NCBI RefSeq assembly: GCF_036785885.1
Contig: NC_092320.1
Span: 11,161,557-11,225,556 of the forward strand
DNA: 64,000 nucleotides
Direction: 5' to 3'
DNA from: Coffea arabica
Taxonomy: Eukaryota; Streptophyta; Magnoliopsida; Gentianales; Rubiaceae
Positions 1 through 12,869 of this stretch are shown here, piece by piece (position 1 is the stretch's first letter; the number at the start of each line of letters is the position of its first letter). The notes beneath the pieces are model-generated. The model was not told the DNA's origin, ran no database searches, and saw only the letters and a list, made by a program, of their open reading frames with translations. A program made the position numbers and the translations under genes.

Positions 1-236
1 AAGTTCTTACATGGTCAAGTTGTGACTTCATCTTTACGTATAATGTAAGGCCCTCCCCGCTTTTGTTTATGTAAGTTGCATAGTACTTCATTCTTCTAAA
101 ATCAGACATTATGGTGTTTTTGTTTGGGAAGAAGAAGAAAAATGGAAAACAAAATGAAAGCACAGAGCAAAATTATACAACACGAATGCAGCTCTAGATA
201 ACTCATCTCTTGCAAATCTCTTATCTGTCATTGCAG

Positions 237-2214
237 ATTTCTACCAGTCAAATGTATGGTGGTGCGCTTTTGCAATCTCCATCACTGTTTGACGTTGATC
301 GACGAGAAGCTTTCTGCTTCTATCTTTTTCCCGGAAACCAGTCTAGAAAGGTTGGTTGAGCACCTTTCCTTTTGGCTTTTTGACATTGAAAGGAATTTTC
401 TTTTGCAATTAACTTCTGAAAGCAAGAAGAGAACAAAAGAATTTCTTTTAACTATTTTCGGTGTGCCTTCCTTAGACAGTTGGTACATGATCATGCTCAT
501 GGTAGTTTATTCTGGATACCAAGAGCACCTTCAGCCCTGTACTGTAAATTTCAAATTAGGCAAATAATTTGATAATTTTCTGTCCCACTTAGCTTATTCT
601 TTTCTTCTCGTATCAAAGTGTTACCTTTGTCTCATGGTTGCTTTCTAATTTGGTCATGTGGTCTTTATGGCTACATATGTACATAAATGTTCATGCCAAG
701 ATATAAATGATTTACTTTATAAGAGATAAAAATTTTGATGCAACTTTAAACATGCTTCAGGATGCATCGGAAGTGACCAATCACGAGCAGGAATACTGAA
801 TTTTCTTTTCTTTCTGAATTTAACTTTCACTTTCTCTTGATGTTGTCAATAGACGTTAAATGCCTGACAAAGAACTGAAGAACCTGAGAAAAGGGATTCA
901 AAAGTTAACGTGTCATCAATATTGCACGGATACAGTCTAAGATACTTTCTTTAGAATATAAAATGTTTGTGAGTAGCACTACTTACGATCTGACTGGCTT
1001 CCACTTGGCTCTTGTCATTATGAGGATGTGCTTGAGTTGTCAGAGTTGTTTACAGAAGCAATGCATTCTTGAAATCCAAATGGTTAGGTCATGAATCGAG
1101 TCAAAATGTAAAATCTAAAGCTCAGCTTTTATTTCTATATCCTCTTTTATGGGGTCATCTGGCATTATGTACCCTCAGTGTGCTTCTTTGTTTATTACAA
1201 AGCAATACGCTGATTGTGTATGAAGTGAAACAAGTTGTATGTGAAACTACTGAGCATAATAACGTACTTGAAGCTGCAAAGTTTGTTGATTCACTCTTAC
1301 TGTGGGCTTTTACTTTAGACACCAGTTAAGAACGTATTTGGTCAGCTTTGACATTTTGACCTGGATTAAAAATTTAATCCCTCTTCTGTTTTTTACTAGC
1401 ACTGGTTCTCTTCTGTCTTTTGAAAATTACTGTTGGTTGCAATGTAGCCATATTGGTACTTAAAGAAGCAAATACCAGGATGTTTTGTCAAACCACTAGA
1501 AGGTTATTCAATCCTATATACATGGTCTTATCTGCTTGCAATCTGTAAAATTATACACATATAGAGCTGTGGAGACTTGTGTAGGCCAAAAGGTTTTTGG
1601 AGTACTAGATGGTTAATCCGTAAACATGGTCTTATCTACTGTTAAACTGTAATATCATAGACATATATAGTTGCATAGATATATGTTCAACAAAAGAATC
1701 AATAGGTTAAAGAGTTTCCCACACTTTGCTGGACTGATCTGCTCTAGAGAGAGAGTGAGATATGTGAGCTCCATTACATCCTCTGCTTGTTAAGTTTCTT
1801 TTACTTTTTGAGAATGCTTAATGAAGTTTTCATTTAAAAATTGGATTGATGTGATCTTCTACTTATATCTCATAGGTCTTCAAGAAAACATTGATATTCA
1901 TCATAGACATAAGTGGAAGCATGAGGGGAAAGCCTCTTGATGATACCAAGAATGCTATTCTTTCATCTCTGTCAAAGCTTGACTCTGAGGACCTATTTAA
2001 TGTAATAGCATTCAATGGTGAAACTTATATATTCTCATCAACACTGGTGCCAGCTACCACAGAAGCTATTGAGAAAGTCACTGAGTGGATTAACATGAAT
2101 CTTATTGCAGGCGGCAGTACAAATATTTTACTTCCTTTGACTCAGGTCTTAATTCTTTTCTGGCACAAGTATACCTTCACATATTCTGGCAATGTATACA
2201 TATTCCATCCCTCT

Positions 2215-2253
<39 letters not shown>

Positions 2254-5200
2254 GGTGTTTCTCTGGAGAATTAGGCTTTATTTGATTACTATTTATCCAT
2301 TTGAATGCCGGGTATTCAACATATCTAAATGGGTTCTAGAATATAATTCAATGGAAGAGCATATGTTGTGCATGTAAGTTTAATGTTTCAGTCAACATTA
2401 ACATTTGGCATAACCAAAATACATGGCGAGATTTTTTGTTTCTAAAACAGAGTACATAAACTAGTTATCTAGACCTCCAAAAAACAGTGTTTGTCTTAAC
2501 GTTCGAAAAAGGATTGGTCTTTTTTAGGACAATTCTTTGCTGAAACGCTGACATTTTAAAGTTGCTGTGCCAGATCCATAGAAGAATTGCCACGCTTTCT
2601 TAACCTATGCTAGTTAGAGATGTTATATAAGAAATTGTTAGAGGAACCTTTAATCATATGATAAGTCAGTAAAGCTTGCTTCATTTGGTTAATTCAGTAT
2701 TTGAGTCAATTTTGGTTCTATCTCTTTCAGTATTGTATACATGGTTTTGACAGATTTTTACCCTTTATAGAGATTACAATGGACAGTTTTTCCTTGACTT
2801 TTTTCCCCTAACAAAACCACGTAGAGATGGTGAGAGGTTGACGGTGGTGAAGTAATGGCCATGACTTCCTTCAACACAATAAGCATCATACATACATGTA
2901 TGAAGGATAGCTTTCAATAACCTTATTTTGAAAAAGCTTTCAACATAGAATGATCCCTGTAGCACCTTAAGTACCTCTTATCCTGAGATGTGAGAGGTTA
3001 AGAGTGATGAAGCAATGGCCATGATTTGACAAAATAAGCATCATAAATAAAGACACTTTCAATAAAGACACTTTAATGAAAAAGCTTTCAACTAAGACTG
3101 GATGAGTAATGCAACCACCAAGAGATTCAGGTATTCCTGTACATATTCAGCAGTCATTGCAACTTGAAGAATGTGTTCAAAATGTCTTCAAACCTGTTGC
3201 GTCAAGGCACAATATATAAACAGATGACAAATGACCTTCCCATTTGTATAGAAATAGGTTTAGAAGGAGTACTACGTCCTTTATCTTTGAGAATATCATC
3301 TGGTGACAAAGCTTCACTGAGTAATCTTGACATGAAAATATTTATATATATGTATATATATTTCTTAATGACAATCTTCTATCCCTGACATTCTTTTTAG
3401 AGTTTGTATGGTACAAAAACTTAAAGCTTAGATGTGTGTGGTATGGTTGCATGCTGACTCATGGGTTTGGTACACAAATGTGCCTATTGGGCTAGTTTTA
3501 CCTTAAGTTTGTAGAAATCTGAATGTTTGTGTCTACTGTGTTCCCGTGCTTATGAGAAGTTCCTCTTATATCAAATTTCTCTGCTCAGGCAATGGAGATG
3601 TTATCTGATACCAAAAGCTCTGTTCCTATTATCTTTCTCATCACCGATGGCGCCGTTGAAGATGAGAGACGCATTTGTGATGTTATGAAACATCGCTTGA
3701 TGGATAAGAGAAAAATGTTCCCACGAATTTATACATTTGGGATAGGTATGTTTATCTTCGATTATTTGCTTATCACTTGTAGTCTATCAGCTTTAATACA
3801 ATATCAAGGAGAAAAACACTTGCTTTTTCTTATCCTAACTGCTCAATTCCTCCTCCTGTAAATGTGTTTCTTAAAACTTGGTCCAATACTGATTTATTTT
3901 TTTCCTTGAGAAATCCTTGTCTAGAATACACTAGAAATTGGGTTCCAGTAGCCAAAATGTTGCACGGCCATTGTATTCATACAAGCATTGTTCCAGCAGC
4001 ATACCTACTTATAGCAATGAAAAGAGGAAAACAGATATGGCTTATTATTAGATATTGACAAGTTAAATTGATTTCTCCAGAATTATTTGTCATTGAGTCA
4101 TTTAGGAAGTGCATAATTCTTATGCTGCTTGCTTCTTTTTTTATTCATTTTCTTTTGCTGTTCAATTTTAAAGACTGAAGAGAATGGGCATTAACCATGT
4201 CAAAGTTCAATTGCAGTTGAAATAAATGAGATGAACAAGGTGGTAACCCCTAACATGCCTACCATACAAGAGTTCCAGATCAGCGTGTTATGTCCTGAGT
4301 GATCAAATTAATTTCAACATTTCCCCCATGGTAGTAAAATGTAAATTGTTTGTCAACACTTATGCTGTTGTGCATATAAGTTAACCAAAAGAAGAAACTG
4401 TAATCCTTTGTTGTTGCATTATTTACATTCTATCATCTAATGGTTTGTTACAAATTTTAAGGAGTAACCTCTTCGGTTAATACTTAAGTGATTCCTTTTC
4501 CTTCTATGTAATGTGGCTTCTCTCTGTATTCATTGCCTTATGGTGGAGAGTTCTATCTTCCTTTAATGCCTGCTCTGGACTGCTATTCAATAGAGAGCTC
4601 AAAGTTGTCCTAATTGATGCCTCTAGATTGTTCAGAAAAGAAAAGCACCATATCGAGATTGCTTTTTAAGAGGGCAAAGTACATGTTTCTGCAAGACACT
4701 TTGGAGTCCAATGATTGAATATACATGTAATCCATCAGTGTTTCTCTGGTGGATGAACTACAACCAATTATTCTAACAGAGGAGCTTTTATTCGTTTGTT
4801 GCCTTCTAATTCCAGACACTTTTCAGGTTCATTCTGTAACCATTATTTCCTTCGGATGCTTGCGATGATTGGCCGTGGCCACCATGATGCTTCTTATGAT
4901 GCAGGTATGCTTTGTGTTTTGATATTGTCTTAGAAAGCTTTGACAGCAGAACCTATGAAAATTATGTTGATGGAATAAACTAGTTGTAGTAGAATTTGTG
5001 CTTTAAAATGGAAAGGGGAATCACTGTACTTTGTGAGCAGTGACTGAGAATTGGGTTTTGTAGGTTTGGACAGGTCGAATTATCATACTAATGATTTTGT
5101 TTCAGGAAGATATACCCTTTTCACAAAATAGACTTTTCTTAAATTAAAAAAAAAAACACACACACACACACATACTTTTCCATCTATAATCCAGGGACTC

Positions 5201-8200
5201 GCATTTATTGGCCCCCTGGGTTTAGACAGTTGCCAGGTTTAACTTTACTTGTCCAAAAGACTTAACACTTTGTGGTGCAGTTAACTAGTGTCTTGAGGTC
5301 ACTCATTAGACAAACCTAAATAAATTTCACGCCTCTGTTTTTTAGTAATACACCTTGGTGTTTTGTTAGATTCCATCGACGTTCGAATAGAAGGCTTATT
5401 TACTAGAGCTTCATCCATCATTCTGGCAAATATTGCCTTGGAGAATGTGGGTGATCTTGATGAATTTGAGGTATGATTGCATCTCCCATGTCTGAATACA
5501 TCTGGCACCTATTGCTTAATCAATTGATAGGACTACCTGACATCAAATTGATAGGATATCCTGTGTCTGCATATATCTGTCATCCATTAGTTCACTTCAA
5601 TTTCAAGACAGGTTGTCCTATCAATTGGAGTTCAACCATGTTGTTTAATAAGTTTGTTTATAAACATCATAGGTGTATCCTTCTCGAATTCCAGATCTTT
5701 CATCTGTAAGCCCGTTGATAGTATCAGGGAGGTATCAGGGGACATTCCCTGATGCCCTTGCAGTTTCAGGAATCTTTGCAGATATAAGCAATTTTTCTGC
5801 AGACCTGAAAGTACACCATGCAAAGGACATACCTCTTCACAAGGTGAGACAGACATCTGGTGTGCTACTGTATATAAATGTACCCTTAGTCACCTAGAGA
5901 TTGTAGCTTAGATTCTCTTTCTATTTTATCCTGTTCTTGAAATTTGTGTTTTTATTTTAAATTTAACATCTTATTTTTACTGGCCTTGTTACTTCAGAAC
6001 TGTCCAACAAAAAGAAATCCTCGGCTATCAAAAGCAAAAGATCAGTAGTTATAAAATTTTACAAAATTTCTTTACTTTTCTTCTATGAAATTGTTCAGTT
6101 TTTCTTAATTTAGACTGGAAGGTCTTCAACTGAAGGTCAAGCTTGATATATGTCCATGACATTGGCAAGCATTAACATGTTTGCATGTATTTCTTTTAAC
6201 AGCCTGTCCAGCCAAAGAGGCCAATGGAAATAGAAAGAGATACTTGAAAATACAAAAAGAAGAGAAGGGAAAATGGTAGTCCTTGTCCTATTAGGGCTAA
6301 GAACCTTTTATCTTATAGTGTCATAAGTTGGACAAGCAGCTGAAGTTCTGAGGAAAAAGCAGACCCATAGCGGCTGAAATTCTGAGGGAATGTGCAGGGG
6401 GATCATCATAGTCTAGATTTGCTTTGCTCATTCTGTGAAAAAATATGGTAACAAAGAATGTTGAAGGTCTCATTCTGAGATTTGTTTTGTTCTAGTGATA
6501 TCTATGTTAAAGCTCACCGTGTTGTTGTTTGATGGGATGCTAACTTCTGAATTGATTAATCAAGCACCCAATACTGCTATGTGCTTTATGGAAAACAATA
6601 TCAAAGATGGATAGTACTTTCAAAACAAATGCGACATAAACAAAAGAGAAGATACGATACTTGGGTTATTATTATGATAGCAAGTGCCTATTAAATTGAA
6701 AGGTGCCAACTCTTCAAGAAGTACCACCTGGATGTTTCATGTAGATAATGCTTTTAGTTTCCTACTATAGTTGATCCCAAGAGTTATGAAGTAATTCTCC
6801 ACAGTATGTTAGAACTGAAGTATGAAGGGAGTGATATGTCCAAAAGTTCTCTGCTACCCTCTGACAAATTGTTTTATGTCTAGCAGGTACAAGCAAAGCA
6901 AGAGATTGAACTACTCACAGCAGAAGCCTGGTTTGCAGAAAATAAGGAGCTTGAGACAAAGGTCATTTCAGTTCTGACATTAGGATTGCATGACCTTCAA
7001 ATAGGTCCAATGAATTAGCATTGATCGGCTTATAAAATGTTGGGTGCATGCTTGATAAGTGCTGAAAAGGATTTCCACGTTTGCTGACTAAATTCTGAGA
7101 GTTGAACCTGCATTTGTAGTTTGTGTGCCTGTTGGTGTACATATTTACCCAACTTAATTAACACTATGTATGCTAAACCATAGGAGGGTAAAGTGTAATT
7201 TATCCATGAATCATATATCTATTAGGCAGAAAATTAAGTCAGTTAAATATCCTAAGTTTGCAAGAACTAGAATTAAGAATTGAAAATTCATAATAGTTGA
7301 ATAATGGGTGTGTTAATTTGTGTTACTTATAGTTGATTTGAATTGGACTATAAACTAATTGCATATGGGCTAATTACTGGTTCTGTTTATAATATATTAT
7401 GAGAGAGGTGTAATTAGCAAATTGTTGCAAGGAAAGTGCGATGAAATTTTGGCTTATCAAGAATTGATGTAGAAAAGGTTTTGGAAGATATATATATATA
7501 TATGTTTTATCATTCATCTGGATTCTTCTGCAAAAATTTCGGGGATTTGGCCTTCTTGCTTATATTTGCTTGCCCAAAAAGAACCTCAGCATTTGAGTTT
7601 GCTCAGCAGTTCACTATTATTATCGTGATCTTCCAGTTACTTTTGAGTACTAAGTCATCACGGAGTTGCTTTTCCTATTCGCAGATTGCAAAATTGAGCC
7701 TTCAGAATTCTGTAATTTCTGAGTTCACTCATTTACTCTTGCTTGAGACTGACATGGTGAACAAAAAACAGGTTTATGTTACTCCCAGAAAAGCTTTAAA
7801 TTACAAGTTTTTTAATTGCTCGACTTCTTTTTTTCATTGCTTTATACTTTCCAATGATGGTAAGTTATCACCTGTTTAATTGGAGCTGATTCTAGCAGGT
7901 TCCAAAGAAAGTTGATCCTCAAAGAGCTGAAGATCCAAAGGCTCAGAAAATAATAGTGAAACGGAACCTTGGAGTTGGTTTTGGCAACTTAACGGCTACA
8001 GCTGACAATATTCCGCCAGGATCTGATGAAACTAAACATCTAGAAGCAGCTGAGATTATAGTAAAGGCAGCATCTAACTGTTGTGGGAAACTCTGCGATT
8101 ACTGCTGCTGCATGTGCTGTATTAAAGTATGCTCACGGTTGAATGACCAGTGTGCGGTTGTCCTAACGCAACTCTGCGGTTCCTTGGCATGCCTAGGCTG

Positions 8201-8243
8201 CTACACTTGTTGTGGTGCATGCTGCCCCGGGCAGGATGGATGA
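237..8243 (+). CDS. VIT/von Willebrand A domain protein, 3' nine exons (5' end outside window)
   Basis: Exons by GT-AG boundaries and continuous frame: 237-350, 1876-2145, 3589-3745, 4827-4904, 5370-5470, 5673-5843, 6887-6961, 7685-7771, 7899-8243 (1398 nt, 465 codons plus TGA). The spliced frame joins cleanly at every junction. The second exon opens the VWA domain: FIIDISGSMRGKP is the metal-ion (MIDAS) DxSxS loop, and GGSTN and ITDGAVEDER supply the remaining MIDAS positions. Exon 237-350 (CFYLFPGNQ) is the linker that follows the VIT domain, so the VIT domain lies upstream of the window. The C-terminus is unusually cysteine-rich (CDYCCCMCC and further CC pairs). It resembles plant inter-alpha-trypsin-inhibitor heavy-chain-like proteins; the molecular role of these is poorly known, probably adhesion- or scaffold-like. 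The exons show no lesions. Bases 1-236 are intron; 8244-8700 is 3' UTR and flank. Confidence 0.93.
2217..2250. repeat. (CT)17 microsatellite
   Basis: Uninterrupted CT dinucleotide run in the intron after the exon ending at 2145. It is a simple sequence repeat, likely length-polymorphic. Confidence 0.95.
2826..3100. repeat. Diverged tandem duplication in an intron of the VIT/VWA gene
   Basis: About 130 bp starting near 2826 (GGTGAGAGGTTGACGG, AAGCATCATA, AAAAAGCTTTCAAC) recurs at 2985-3100 with the same order of blocks (TGTGAGAGGTTAAGAG, AAGCATCATA, AAAAAGCTTTCAAC). The copies differ by many substitutions and indels, so the duplication is old. Confidence 0.7.
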
Positions 8244-8755
8244 GAACCTATCGCGTCTTGCAATTAACCATCTTGTATGTTTGTGCTCGATACGGCATAC
8301 TGTATTTATCCTTTTCAATGTACAAAATTATACCAACCCAGCCATGGCACCTCGTACTGTTGGTAATACAGTTGTATGTTTTTCGTTTGTGTTGAGGCGC
8401 CCTCTTGTGGCCTGTGTTAGCCCACTGTATCTTTCAAACTTACTGACTTTGTTGTGACAATGCCAGAGACACCTGCATGTAATCTTTTTGGAGTTATCTT
8501 TCGAATGACAAAAATGGGAGCAACCAATTTAGTTACTCAAATCTGTCAATTTGTATATCTAAAAAAAAATGTATTTTTTCGATTATCTATATTTTTCTAC
8601 TTTTTGGCAAAATGCAATATTCATATATGATATATCAGTAGGTTCAGGATTCAAATCTTTGGTCTGACAACGGGTTTGGAAAGGAATTGGAAGGTAAGAA
8701 ATAAAATTAAAGAATAGAAGTTACGGAGGCATTGGAATACCAGATAAAAAGCCTG

Positions 8756-8990
8756 ATTATCTCCTGCGCAGTCCCTGCTAATGACGGTGGGATGAAAAAC
8801 TTCCGAGGAGCATCATTGGTAATGGTGGCAGTACAAAGTCAAGATATTTTGTTCCATAAGCTTGCAGCAATTAGAGATGGCCTTCATATGGCGAAGAATA
8901 ACTGTTGGTGCAATACTGATATGAGATCAGATTCCAGTGCAGCTATTGCAATGTCAAGAACGAGTACATATGTCCCTAGAGGAGGCGCCT
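8756..8990 (+). pseudogene. RNase H-like domain remnant, first part
   Basis: In one frame the peptide contains AAIRDGLHMAKNN followed by MRSDSSAAIAM. This matches the plant RNase H-like (RVT_3) pattern of A-IR-GL--A plus ESDS-- found at the C-terminus of LINE polyproteins and in stand-alone plant RNase H-like genes. There is no start codon context and no complete domain. The frame runs directly into the tandem array at 8991, and the matching C-terminal piece is found beyond the array near 12770. I read it as a decayed retroelement fragment split by later insertions. Confidence 0.55.
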
Positions 8991-10259
8991 TCTTTTCTTC
9001 CAAAGCCAGAATTGATTTTTTGGCATTTTACAAACCTAATTCCACAGAAAATTACAAAAGCCGACAACTCTTGTGATTCCTGAGGAGACTTATAAATTAC
9101 CCAAAACCTCCCCCCCCCAAACCTTCGATATGGGATAACAACCTAAGCAGACGAGCTGCTGCTAAGACCTAAAGAGACCTCACTCAACGCGGTACAAGCT
9201 GTTGTCTTTTCTTCCAAAACCAGAATTGACTTTTTGCCATTTTACAAACCTAATTCCACGGGAAACCACAAAAACCGGCAACTCTTGTGGTTCATGAGAA
9301 GACTTATAAACTACCCAAAACCCCCCCCAAACCTTCGATGTAGGATAACAACCGAAGTAGGCGAGCTGCTGCTAAGACCTAAAGAGACCTCACTCAACCC
9401 CGTACAAGCTGTTGTTTTTTCTTCCAAAGCCAGAATTGAGTTTTTAGCATTTTATAAACCTAATTCCACAGGAAACTACAAAAGCCAGCAACTCTTGTGG
9501 TTCTTGAGAATACTTATAAATTACCTAAAACCCCTCCCAAACCTTCGATGTGGGATAACAACCTAAGCAGGCGAGTTGCTGCTAAGACCTAAAGAGACTT
9601 CACTCAACCCGGTATAGACTGTTGTCTTTTCTTCCAAAACCAGAATTGACTTTTTGGCATTTTGTGACGGCCCCACCTTCCCCTAAGGCGAACCAGAGGG
9701 TTCGGCGGGCCGCCTGTCCGGCTCTCGCCGGGACTCAGTCGTTCACTAAAGTCTTCAAATGAATTACAAGAATAAACCTCAAATATACATCACATGATCC
9801 ACAAATATACATCCAAATCTGCAATAATTACATGTCACAAATGCAGCGGAAACTAATTCCCAACTATACATCAAATGATTCCAAAACCAAAACTGTACAA
9901 GATATAGGCCATCCATTCACGTGAATAAGCACAACAAGTCCTGCCTTCGCCTTGAGCCCTGTGGAGGGGAATAAAATATTTTTGGGGTGAGTTAGAAACT
10001 CAGTGAGTAACCAGAAAATCAGTAATCAAATCGGTTTAACAATATTTCTTTTCAATGATGTCATAAATCAATGATGTCATAGATCAAATGATAAGTCCAG
10101 AAACGATTACAGCATTTACAAAACATTAAATATGGAGTATCAATAATTCAAGAAACATGTACAATGGAAAGCGATAGTAACATTCATGAAAGGATACGTT
10201 CATTTTTTTATAAATAATCCATCGTTCATCTTTTTTATTCGTTCATCTTTTTTTTTCCC

Positions 10260-10327
10260 CGGACGTTGGCCGGTCTCCACCCATCCGGACGTAGCCGGAC
10301 TCCACCCATCCGGACGTAGCCGGACTA
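10260..10327. repeat. 24-bp minisatellite, ~3 copies, inside the solo LTR
   Basis: Units CCGGACGTNGCCGGNCTCCACCCAT repeat nearly perfectly three times. This is GC-rich against an AT-rich background. Confidence 0.8.
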
Positions 10328-10651
10328 CAAGGTAATACTCGAGTATACCAAATTCACCCAGGGTCACCATATCGTACGACCGAATCCGCTTCTGGCTCGA
10401 ATCGATCGGTAACGAAGGGCAGGGTCCAATTCAGCCAAACGGCTTACATTCATGCGCAACTAACATTTCAATAATTAAATCCTTGAAAATTGCACAGTTA
10501 TTTAGGTCGAGTGCGATAAAGTACACACTCGCCTAGAAAGCTCGTTTTGGAAATCATTCAAAGCACTTAACACGTTATCAATCAATAATACAAGTCATGA
10601 AGTCAAGAAAATATAGCAAATAAGGAACACTCACATGCAAGCACGCATGAT

Positions 10652-10800
10652 ATGCAAGAAAACAGTTCAAAAGTAATTTTGGAAACAGTTTAAAGGTAAA
10701 TAATGCAAGAAAACGGTACAAAAGTAACTTTGGAAACAGCTCAAAAGTAAATAATGCAGGAAACGGTTCATAAATAACTTCAGAAATAGTTTGAGATCAC
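10652..10800. repeat. 51-bp tandem repeat, 3 copies, inside the solo LTR
   Basis: ATGCAAGAAAAC / ATGCAGGAAAC anchors recur at 10652, 10703 and 10754, each followed by GGTTCA-AAAGTAA-TTTGGAAACAG-like blocks. Copies are diverged by a few bases each. Confidence 0.75.
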
Positions 10801-12766
10801 TCACCTCCATGGCTCAGAAACCATTCATCATATATCATTGCCTTGCTCAAATCCAAGTCTTAGATCACAAACTCAAAGCAATCAAATCCTTTCAAAGTGC
10901 GGACAGCACTTCCACTAAATTTGCTTACTTTTCCAGCCGTCAAGGCTTCATTATTTCCTCAGCCAGTTCCAAAGGTACACACATAATAACAAGTTCATCC
11001 AATAGCCATTCAGCAAACTCCAAGTAGTACTAGTACCAGTCAAACTAGGGAAAAGTTTGGAAATGAAAGTTAAGTTCAAAACCAGAAAAACAGTTTTGAC
11101 GTCATTTTGCGGTAATGGTACCAAAGGCACTACGATTGTCGGATGAAGGTACAAGATACACCGTTTCGAAGCTAAGAGATAGGGCTACAATATTGAAGAA
11201 GGTCACTCAATCCAGTTTCGAGTGTAACCAGGTCAAAAATGCAAGATACTACACCAGAATCACAAAAACAGCTTCACAGAACGCATTCTAGCGGAAACAT
11301 CATAACTCAGGCTCTCCAAGTCCAAATCCAGAAATTCCAAAACCAGCTGAAAGCTAAGAAATAGGGCTAAATTTCATCAGAAGGCCTCAACATCCAATTT
11401 GGAAGCAATTCCAGCCAAAACAACCAATTACAGTCGCAAATCCCAATTTCGGGTAAACCAGAACAGCAATAGTAATTTCGACTTTTCTCACTCTACGCTA
11501 CTCCGATTGACCTGAAATTTTGTAGGCACCTCTAAAATGTCATTCCCTACAACTTTCATGTTTTAAGTAAAGGCCAATTCGGCCTCTATCTAGGACCTAA
11601 AAATTCGGACAGAATGTTCATCACAAAACCCTCACTTTTCAATTTTTGGTCCAAAACAGAAATTGGTTGCAATTAATCACTTTTTCCACCTCCTAGAGTC
11701 ATTAAATATCATTTCCAATCATCATATATAACCACACAACCATGTTCATATTAAAACAGAAAAAATCCCCAAAAATTATAAAACTTCATCAAGTCCACCA
11801 CAACTCAAGATATAATCCATCAAACCATCTCTTTAACCATCACAAGTCACTAATTAAACATGATTGAGAAGAAAAGAGAGGTTCCTTAGCTACTCACCTT
11901 ACCAACTCAAGAAAGGAAGCAATTTAGCACCTTGGTCTTCCAAACCACTTCACAACCAACCTTAATACCACTAAATTAAGAGGTTTTATGGAGGAAATCC
12001 AAGTTTAATCGGTTAAATTGTTTGATTGGAGCAAGAAATGAAGAAGTAAGATGAAAGCTTTCCTTTCTTTTCTCCTTGTGAAGCTCAGCCAAGGTGATGA
12101 AGAATGAAGGTAATTTTGGATCAATTTGGTACTTATTTGGTAAAGGTAGTAAGATGGTCAAATGTCAAAGTCCAACCTTCAATAACAAGATGACACCTGT
12201 CACCCTTTAAGCTTGAGATTATCTTCTTGTCTCTCCAAGACAAATATCTTAACACATTGTAAAATAATATCACTCAATACAAAATTCCTACAAGTTGTCA
12301 AAAATATAATGCATTTACCGCACTAGCGGGTCCCACGTCCAAAATACGTTCTTAATTTCTCAAAAACTAACCGATACTAGAAAAATCATTTTAAAACTAT
12401 TTTTGCCCATAAACTTTATCTGGGGAATTTTTCTAATCAAGAAAATGTAGAAAAGGCGGGCGTTAAAAAAATAAACCCTAAAAAATTAGAAAATTTCAGG
12501 GTTCTCAAACTCATTTTTTTCGGGCGTCACACATTTTACAAACTTAATTCCACAGAAAATCACAAAAGCCGGCAACTCTTGTGGTTCCTGAGAAGACTTA
12601 TAAACTACCCAAAGCCCCCCTAAAACTTTTGATGTGGGATAGCAACTTAAGCAGGCGAGTTGCTGCTAAAACTTAAAGAGACCTCACTCAACCCGTTACT
12701 GACTGTTATAGGAGCCTTCACTTGCAATCAAAGATACAAATGCTTTTGCCTTTCTTTTGACAATGT

Positions 12767-12868
12767 TTAGAGTAGTTATGTATTCCGTGAATATAATAAC
12801 AAAGCGGCTGACTTTCGAGCTGAACATTTAGAGGATGTTGGCAGCGTATTTTTGCAAAGCAGTTACCC
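12767..12868 (+). pseudogene. RNase H-like domain remnant, C-terminal part
   Basis: One frame reads YVFREYNNKAADFRAEHLED. This is the HVxREaNkaAD-xA-- motif that closes plant RNase H-like (RVT_3) domains. It lies just past the tandem array and appears to continue the fragment at 8756-8990. Stops occur upstream in the same frame, so it is non-functional. Confidence 0.55.
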
Positions 12869-12869
12869 C

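Larger units (their letters stand above)
9663..12531. mobile_element. Solo LTR (2869 bp) of a Ty3/gypsy-type retrotransposon
   Basis: The element starts TGTGACGGCCCC and ends GGGCGTCACA, so it has the TG...CA ends of an LTR with short inverted termini. It is flanked by the perfect 5-bp target duplication CATTT (9658-9662 and 12532-12536). Removing it restores the fourth tandem-array unit exactly, which proves insertion. No gag, pol, PBS or second LTR is present, so a solo LTR left by LTR-LTR recombination is the simplest reading. The length and termini resemble LTRs of the Tekay/Del chromovirus group, but that assignment is from memory. Small ORFs inside are not convincing. Confidence 0.82.
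8991..12709. repeat. Four-copy tandem array of ~210-bp units, fourth copy split by a solo LTR
   Basis: Units begin with TCTTTTCTTCC or its variant at 8991, 9205, 9415 and 9625. The first three are 214, 210 and 210 bp. The fourth runs 9625-9662 and resumes at 12537, ending about 12709, again about 210 bp once the inserted LTR is removed. Shared blocks include AAACCTAATTCCACAG, GCAACTCTTGTGG, CTTATAAA, CTTCGATGTGGGATAAC and AAAGAGACCTCACTCAAC. Units differ by scattered substitutions and by length of a C-run. On the minus strand each unit carries a USE-like element upstream of a TATA-like box (see findings). Confidence 0.88.

Noticed and set aside
5156-5172. AC dinucleotide run
   Set aside because: Too short to be of interest as a separate feature.
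7481-7879. 132-codon ORF upstream of exon 7685-7771
   Set aside because: It is intron read-through; only the stretch 7685-7771 is exon, as shown by splice sites and frame continuity.
9663-12531. Interpretation of this segment as a DNA transposon because of TGTGACG...CGTCACA ends
   Set aside because: Inverted ends are short, the duplication is 5 bp, and TG...CA termini with no transposase fit an LTR better.
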